Positions 54,545-58,558 of a stretch of 58,558 bases of DNA are shown in pieces (the stretch's first letter is position 1; every line of letters begins with the position of its first letter). The stretch spans positions 1 to 58,558 of the forward strand of contig JBILJV010000007.1 of assembly GCA_044377005.1 (NCBI GenBank). Direction: 5' to 3'. Source of the stretch: JABMMZ01 sp044377005. Lineage in GTDB: Bacteria; Bacteroidota; Bacteroidia; NS11-12g; UBA955. The notes beneath the pieces are model-generated. The model was given only the letters and a program-made list of their open reading frames with translations, ran no database searches and was not told where the DNA came from. A program made the position numbers and the translations under genes.

Positions 54545-55193
54545 AGATATAGAATATTGAGTTGTTATTCCCAAAGTATCTTTCTTTAGTTATTTGCGTA
54601 ATTGGCACAAATGTATCATAATGGCTAACTAAGTTTTTGTTTATTTGACCATTATTTATTTTTGTCATTATTCCTTGAAACTTTTCATCACATTCTGAAT
54701 TTGTGATTTTTTCGTTTTTTATAAGTCTTTTATGTATATTAGAATTTATACGAACACCAAATAGCCCTTTTTTAATAGGCTTCAGTTTCAATTTAAAGAC
54801 CATAGAATCATTTGTTAATGGATAGTCAATCATTATAGACTCTAGTATAGAAATTAAACTTCCATTACTATTAAAATCAAAGGCATAGGTTAATTTGTTG
54901 CTTTCTTCGAATATATTTTTTTGGGAATTAAAATATTCTGAAGTATATAATAATAATTTAAAATCATAATTACTAAAGTTGGTATATTCATTGGTATAAA
55001 AATCTTGATAATAATTAGCTTGATTGGCATAAACAATGATTGAATCAGTAAGTTCTATTGTATCAGCTTTTGCAATAATATTAATTGGAACAATGGGATA
55101 ATAATGTTTAGTACATTTTTTCTCACAAGCTGAATGAAACACTAGTAGGCTTAAGCCTACTAGTGTTATTAAAAATTGATTTTTAAAACCCAT
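54534..55193 (-). CDS. Small lipoprotein C in the cassette array
   Basis: This lipoprotein of about 219 residues has the lipobox LLVFHSAC. The start MGFKNQFLITL at 55193 is preferred over the ATG three codons earlier; it overlaps the stop of tail 2 by 11 bases. The mature part is rich in Asn, Tyr and Ile with predicted beta-strands. I do not recognise a family, and it does not clearly match lipoproteins A and B. The gene is flanked by the 61-bp direct repeats and contains a 30-bp perfect palindrome in its signal-peptide codons. Confidence 0.65.
   Translation of the reverse strand: MGFKNQFLITLVGLSLLVFHSACEKKCTKHYYPIVPINIIAKADTIELTDSIIVYANQANYYQDFYTNEYTNFSNYDFKLLLYTSEYFNSQKNIFEESNKLTYAFDFNSNGSLISILESIMIDYPLTNDSMVFKLKLKPIKKGLFGVRINSNIHKRLIKNEKITNSECDEKFQGIMTKINNGQINKNLVSHYDTFVPITQITKERYFGNNNSIFYIYVK
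55138..55167. repeat. 30-bp perfect palindrome
   Basis: The sequence equals its own reverse complement over 30 bases with no spacer (core AGGCTTAAGCCT). It codes for the LVGLSLLV part of the lipoprotein C signal peptide. Confidence 0.8.
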
Positions 55194-55239
55194 AATCTCC
55201 AAATAAAACGCCCATTGGCAATTGTTCTTTAAAATTATT
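55179..55239. repeat. 61-bp direct repeat, copy 2 (tail 2)
   Basis: Second copy of the repeat at 54478-54538, covering the end of tail 2 and the start of lipoprotein C. Confidence 0.88.
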
Positions 55240-55338
55240 CCGCATCAGTACTTCATCTCTAAACTGAGGTACACTAACAATATTAGGCTGCAAGGCATCA
55301 AAAATTTCTAGCATGGTGTTTAATTTATTGTTTAGCAT
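55183..55338 (-). pseudogene. Tail fragment 2 (51-codon ORF)
   Basis: This 51-codon ORF starts MLNNKLNTMLEIFDALQPN and contains FRDEVLMRNN and the end LPMGVLFGDYGF. IFDAL...FRDEV resembles IEDAL...WRDQL near the end of the metallopeptidase protein (56430-58121), which suggests a separated C-terminal end of a homologue; the similarity is weak. The start overlaps the stop of lipoprotein B by 14 bases and the stop overlaps lipoprotein C, so it could still be translated. Confidence 0.55.
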
Positions 55339-55783
55339 CCAAATAATCTTGTTCGGTGAAAGTGAAAGTTTTTTTGTAATGAATGTAGTTCTTTTTTTCA
55401 TCTACTTTGATATTTATGTAGTTAGCCCCATACAAGCTTCTAGAAGAAAAATAACTAATTCTTTTTTTACCATAAGTGACGGAATCATTTAAATGTGTTA
55501 AGGAAAAAGAATCATTAAAAGTAACAATAATTGAATCAGATTCTCTTAAAAAGTCAAAGAATATGATTGGTTCTTTTGAAAGTCCTCTTTCACTAAAACT
55601 CTCCTTATTAAACTCTGAATTAGGAAGAATTTTAAATGAATCTGATATATATGAATTTTGAAATACTTTAAAAGAAATAGTATTTTTTGTGTTATTAATG
55701 TAAATTAATTCACTTAATGTGCTTTCTTCTTTGATACATGAAGACATTAAAATAATGGTGAAAAAACAAAAATATAGTTTCAT
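55325..55783 (-). CDS. Small lipoprotein B in the cassette array
   Basis: This 152-residue lipoprotein has lipobox IILMSSC (Cys16) and ends FTEQDYLDAKQ. It resembles lipoprotein A in length, in a central DSIIVTFND segment (DSAIILFAD in A) and in the end (LTENDYLRAK in A), so A and B are probably homologues. The gene starts 5 bases after the stop of tail 1. The family is unknown to me. Confidence 0.65.
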   Translation of the reverse strand: MKLYFCFFTIILMSSCIKEESTLSELIYINNTKNTISFKVFQNSYISDSFKILPNSEFNKESFSERGLSKEPIIFFDFLRESDSIIVTFNDSFSLTHLNDSVTYGKKRISYFSSRSLYGANYINIKVDEKKNYIHYKKTFTFTEQDYLDAKQ

Positions 55784-55788
55784 ATTTT

Positions 55789-55935
55789 CTAGTATGAATT
55801 TATCAAATTATCAATTTGAGCATCAGTAACTCCTTGTGGTCTAATACTGCCTTTAAGTTCTGCACTTAAAGTAGATAAACCATAAACTTTGTTGAGTCTG
55901 TTTCCGATATTGATATTTAAGTATTTATTTTTCAT
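55789..55935 (-). pseudogene. Tail fragment 1 (48-codon ORF)
   Basis: This 48-codon ORF starts MKNKYLNINIGNRLNKVYG and ends RPQGVTDAQIDNLINSY. The last part matches KPAGVTDALLDELFLNY at the end of the metallopeptidase protein (pattern PxGVTDAxxDxLxxxY). It is therefore a copy of the C-terminal end without the body. Lipoprotein B follows after 5 bases, the same spacing as between the full gene and lipoprotein A (6 bases). A terminator-like hairpin lies just upstream. Confidence 0.6.
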
Positions 55936-55944
55936 TTTTAATAA

Positions 55945-55975
55945 ACCCTATCCCAATATATGATTGGAATAGGGT
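55945..55975 (-). terminator. Terminator-like hairpin after lipoprotein A
   Basis: On the minus strand ACCCTATTCCAAT pairs with ATTGGGATAGGGT at 12 of 13 positions around a 5-base loop, followed by TTTATT. It may end the transcript of the full gene and lipoprotein A before tail 1. Confidence 0.55.
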
Positions 55976-55982
55976 GGGATTT

Positions 55983-56423
55983 TTATTTTGCTCTTAAATA
56001 ATCGTTTTCAGTTAAAATGAATAATTGATTTTTGATGGATTCATTTGGTGTAAGACTTTTATAATGCATAGAAGAAAGCACATTGTTTATTGTATCATTA
56101 CTACCTCTCTCATAAAAAGTTTGGATTAATTTTTTGCCATCAGCAAATAAAATAATAGCAGAATCTAATGAATTAGTTAAAGAAAATGTAGAACCTCCAA
56201 TAGGAGAAATGTTTCCCTCATCTACTATTGCAGAATCATTAGAACTAATTGATATTTGTTTATACAAATCATTATTGGGATAATAAAAATAAATAGTAAG
56301 ATTTCTTAAAGATTCATTTTTTACAAAAAATCTAAAATTCATTGATTTTACATTTCTATCTTCATCTTCACAACTTTGAATTATAATGGATAAAAAAGTT
56401 GAAATTATTAAAAAGTATTTCAT
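55983..56423 (-). CDS. Small lipoprotein A in the cassette array
   Basis: This 146-residue lipoprotein has lipobox SIIIQSC (Cys18) followed by acidic residues EDED. The mature part is beta-rich (FRFFVKNESLRNLTIYFYY) and ends LTENDYLRAK. It starts 6 bases after the stop of the metallopeptidase gene, so the two are cotranscribed. It may be a partner, inhibitor or immunity protein for that enzyme; this is inferred from gene order only. Confidence 0.68.
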   Translation of the reverse strand: MKYFLIISTFLSIIIQSCEDEDRNVKSMNFRFFVKNESLRNLTIYFYYPNNDLYKQISISSNDSAIVDEGNISPIGGSTFSLTNSLDSAIILFADGKKLIQTFYERGSNDTINNVLSSMHYKSLTPNESIKNQLFILTENDYLRAK

Positions 56424-56429
56424 AAATAT

Positions 56430-58121
56430 TTATCGTATAGGTGTATAATTTAAAAACAATTCATCAAGTAATGCATCTGTTACACCAGCAGGTTTATTAA
56501 ATTTTAATTGGTCCCTCCATGCGTTCATTGTTGTTTTTTGAACCAAAGCATCTTCAATATTTCTAATAGTATATCCTGACACTCTATCTATTGGAAAATC
56601 AGTATTACCACCTCTATTAGCTCTTTGATTATTGTTATCAATCAAATCAATAGCTAATGGAGTATATTTACGTTCTCCCCAATTTACAACATCAAAACCA
56701 TCTATATGATTTTGCAAACCTAGATCTTGTAAAGTCTTTGGATTATTGTATTTCAAACGAGCAAAAGACCAAGCAACTCCGACTGCCCAACTTTCTTTTA
56801 CCATTGGAGCAGAATTTCTGTAATGCCAATGACTTAAATTAAAATGGGAGGCATGAGCTAATTCATGTATTGTTGTTTCATACAATCTAAGAGAATTAGG
56901 AATTAAAGTGCCACCAGTTCCATCATTTTCAGAGGTATACATAAAAATTTCTGGACCAAACCAATTTCTTTGCCTTCTTTTATAATTTGCTCTGTCTTTT
57001 TCATCGAAAACACCAAATGCAATACGTGAACCCAAAAATCCATTGGTTGGAGGAGTTCTTAATCCTGTTGGATTGTTGTAATAGTAATCAAATGCCCCTC
57101 TATGAACCTGACCATAAAACCAACTTACTCCATTTGTTATTCCAAGTTCCCAATCTCCGTTTTTGTATGGACCATTGAAATACGCTTGTCCATATCTGCC
57201 TGACCTAATATTGAAATCATTTCGTTCCCATTTTATAGAATAGTTTACAGGGTATCTAAATTGATGGCCAATATTAAAATTACCGTTCATATCGGTAAGT
57301 TGCTCTCTAACTTCAAAGAACCTATGAACTCTTACTTTTACGCCTCTTAATCCTGTGTTGTTATTTAATACATTATCCGTTAGTGTTATTCTTCCCTTTG
57401 GGGTGTATTTATTATTTGTTTTTCTCTTTAGCTCAGTCTCTTCACCTTGTGTCAAATTTTCATCATAAGTGGTAGTGTCAAAGTTGTCTGTTCTTTTTAG
57501 CGCATATTCAACTAACTTTGTTATACAGTTATCAAATTCAGTTTCATAGTATTGAACTAATTCAGTATCCTCTTCAGGTAAGTATAATTCTGCCAAAACA
57601 GTATAATGAACATTGATGGGTAATGACTTATTTGCTGGAACGGAACACCATTGAAAATTAAACTCATTTTCAGATAAGGAAGGGTCTTTGTAATAGGTAC
57701 CTCCTTTTGTTATTTTTCTATCTAATGGGTAGTCAAACAATATTAATGTGGTGTCTGCTTTTAGTGTGTTGTTTTCAATAGAGTCCTGAGGTTCAAATCT
57801 AATATATTTATGAGTAACTCTAATATTAAATTTATTGATATCGCACTTTATTTCGTCCGAAAGTTTTAATTCATTTAGGGCAGCTAGCATGTTTTGTGTA
57901 GTATATGGATTGGTGGTTGCTGGCGCAAATTCCATCAAACCTTCATTTTCATAGTTAGTATTTGATTCTGAAAGAGGAAAAGTTTTAAGTTCTTGATTCG
58001 TTTCTTTTTCTTCTTTTTGACAACTGCTCAAAAACAAGACAGTGAAAAGTAAGGAGGTACAGCTGCTTAATTTGAATAAATGACGCAACTTGGCATTTTT
58101 GTGTGTGATTGAAATTCTCAT
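56430..58121 (-). CDS. Lipoprotein with HExxH metallopeptidase signature
   Basis: This protein of about 563 residues has lipobox LFLSSC and a mature start QKEEKETNQ. A carboxypeptidase-regulatory-like beta domain is seen (KGRITLTDNVL, then GVKVRVHRFFEV and TDMNGNFNIGHQF, about 240-310). The zinc motif is IHELAHASHF (about 415-424), with a Glu 19 residues after the second His (VKESWAVGVAW), as in gluzincin peptidases. The extreme C-terminus has KPAGVTDALLDELFLNY, copied in tail 1. The ATG at 58121 is the start; the earlier in-frame ATG at 58178 is followed by the -7 box CAACTTTG, so it would lie upstream of the transcript. The substrate is unknown. Confidence 0.8.
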   Translation of the reverse strand: MRISITHKNAKLRHLFKLSSCTSLLFTVLFLSSCQKEEKETNQELKTFPLSESNTNYENEGLMEFAPATTNPYTTQNMLAALNELKLSDEIKCDINKFNIRVTHKYIRFEPQDSIENNTLKADTTLILFDYPLDRKITKGGTYYKDPSLSENEFNFQWCSVPANKSLPINVHYTVLAELYLPEEDTELVQYYETEFDNCITKLVEYALKRTDNFDTTTYDENLTQGEETELKRKTNNKYTPKGRITLTDNVLNNNTGLRGVKVRVHRFFEVREQLTDMNGNFNIGHQFRYPVNYSIKWERNDFNIRSGRYGQAYFNGPYKNGDWELGITNGVSWFYGQVHRGAFDYYYNNPTGLRTPPTNGFLGSRIAFGVFDEKDRANYKRRQRNWFGPEIFMYTSENDGTGGTLIPNSLRLYETTIHELAHASHFNLSHWHYRNSAPMVKESWAVGVAWSFARLKYNNPKTLQDLGLQNHIDGFDVVNWGERKYTPLAIDLIDNNNQRANRGGNTDFPIDRVSGYTIRNIEDALVQKTTMNAWRDQLKFNKPAGVTDALLDELFLNYTPIR

Positions 58122-58162
58122 TTTTTTTAATTTTTTTAGTCTATTGTAACTTACAATATTTA

Positions 58163-58170
58163 CAAAGTTG
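58163..58170 (-). promoter_or_regulatory. -7 promoter box of the metallopeptidase gene
   Basis: The minus strand reads CAACTTTG, the same one-base variant as at ssb (10727-10734), 41 bases before the ATG at 58121. The 72-bp repeat begins at the matching -33 position. Confidence 0.5.
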
Positions 58171-58188
58171 AATTTCATTTTGCATACT

Positions 58189-58260
58189 ACCTAATGCTAC
58201 ACATTTGTATCAGACTATAAGCATTTATAAACGGCTACGCTCAATAAATACGTGAAAATA
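58189..58260. repeat. 72-bp direct repeat, copy 2 (upstream of the metallopeptidase gene)
   Basis: This copy matches 54391-54462 at 67 of 72 positions. The two copies are exactly 3798 bp apart and enclose the whole cassette array. The -7 box region also matches at the same offset, but the spacer between does not. Confidence 0.85.
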
Positions 58261-58359
58261 ATTGTTTAAAAAGGGTCTTTTTTTATATTCCTTATTCAAT
58301 TTTACAATCAAGGTCAGTTGTTTAAGCTGCGGTTGTTTTATGCTGATTTGGAACGTTTT

Positions 58360-58471
58360 GGGGCTTGGCGAAGGTGGGGGATTTCGAAGTACGAATGTTC
58401 AATAAACCACTAATGTTGATACAAGTACAAATGTTCAATATAGCACTTCTGCCCCCATTTTGCCAAACCCC
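58360..58471. repeat. Structured intergenic element with long inverted repeat
   Basis: GGGGCTTGGCGAAGGTGGGGG (58360-58380, shown without its last base) pairs imperfectly with the complement of 58452-58471. Between them lie two direct copies of an AGTACnAATGTTCAATA unit. The block is much more GC-rich than its surroundings. Elements of this look occur in many copies in some Bacteroidota genomes as I recall. The rest of the 58179-58558 gap holds the promoter and 72-bp repeat but no gene. Confidence 0.6.
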
Positions 58472-58558
58472 TGTTATCAGCTGCCCTTTTTCTCTTTCAA
58501 TTTTTATTTTATTATAAAAGGTAAAATCACACTAACTGAAATTAAAATTACAGAAGAA

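Noticed and set aside
54391..58260. Insertion sequence or integrated element ends
   Set aside because: The 72-bp copies are direct repeats, not terminal inverted repeats, and no transposase or integrase gene lies between them.
1..58558. CRISPR arrays
   Set aside because: No series of equal short repeats with regular unique spacers and no cas-like gene was seen. The repeats found are pairs.

Overview
The window is strongly AT-rich, gene-dense DNA from the chromosome of a Bacteroidota bacterium. Several things show this. Promoters carry the Bacteroidota -7 box TAnnTTTG. Two secreted proteins end in type A sorting domains of the type IX secretion system. Lineage families such as DUF2851, DUF4286, DUF2490, the fused SpmA/SpmB protein and the CTC form of L25 are present. 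The tail structure suggests a Chitinophagales- or Sphingobacteriales-like lineage, but I cannot place the genus.

Layout. Positions 1-8.7 kb: the 3' part of a family 2 glycosyltransferase, a sirtuin deacylase, RarA, a secreted protein with a possible clan CD peptidase-like end, a TrmH-type RNA methyltransferase and MutS. Positions 8.7-10.5 kb: a three-gene HipBST-type toxin-antitoxin operon. Positions 10.7-19 kb: SSB, DUF2851, MutL, rhomboid protease, an OmpA-domain protein and an RhlE-like helicase. Positions 19-38.2 kb: mixed housekeeping and envelope genes (sortilin-like beta-propeller protein, SpmAB, MnmA, flavin reductase, L25, Prs, tRNA-Gln, DPP IV, patatin, PLP enzyme, M28 peptidase, ApaG, ABA4-like). 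Positions 38.6-40.5 kb: a T9SS cargo protein. Positions 40.6-45.2 kb: a tight five-gene photolyase/cryptochrome operon. Positions 45.5-54.3 kb: a large T9SS-sorted 5'-nucleotidase-like protein, DUF2490, a small MscS-type channel, isocitrate dehydrogenase, a LysR regulator and a second SSB.

The most unusual region is 54.4-58.2 kb. A lipoprotein with an HExxH metallopeptidase signature is followed by a small lipoprotein gene. After a terminator-like hairpin come three short open reading frames. The first resembles the C-terminal end of the metallopeptidase, the second does so weakly, and the third repeats the end of the second. Each of the first two is followed at once by another small lipoprotein gene. 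The order is full gene - lipoprotein A - tail 1 - lipoprotein B - tail 2 - lipoprotein C - tail 3. The third lipoprotein gene is flanked by a 61-bp direct repeat, and the whole block lies between two 72-bp direct repeats. This looks like a cassette array, either a silent archive of alternative ends with partner lipoproteins or the remains of a tandem gene family.

A general point affects several gene starts. The last three bases of the -7 box (TTG) often fall in frame with the gene downstream and can be mistaken for a start codon. I moved starts downstream where this is clear. Some genes have only 4-6 bases between the box and the start codon, which suggests leaderless or nearly leaderless mRNAs.
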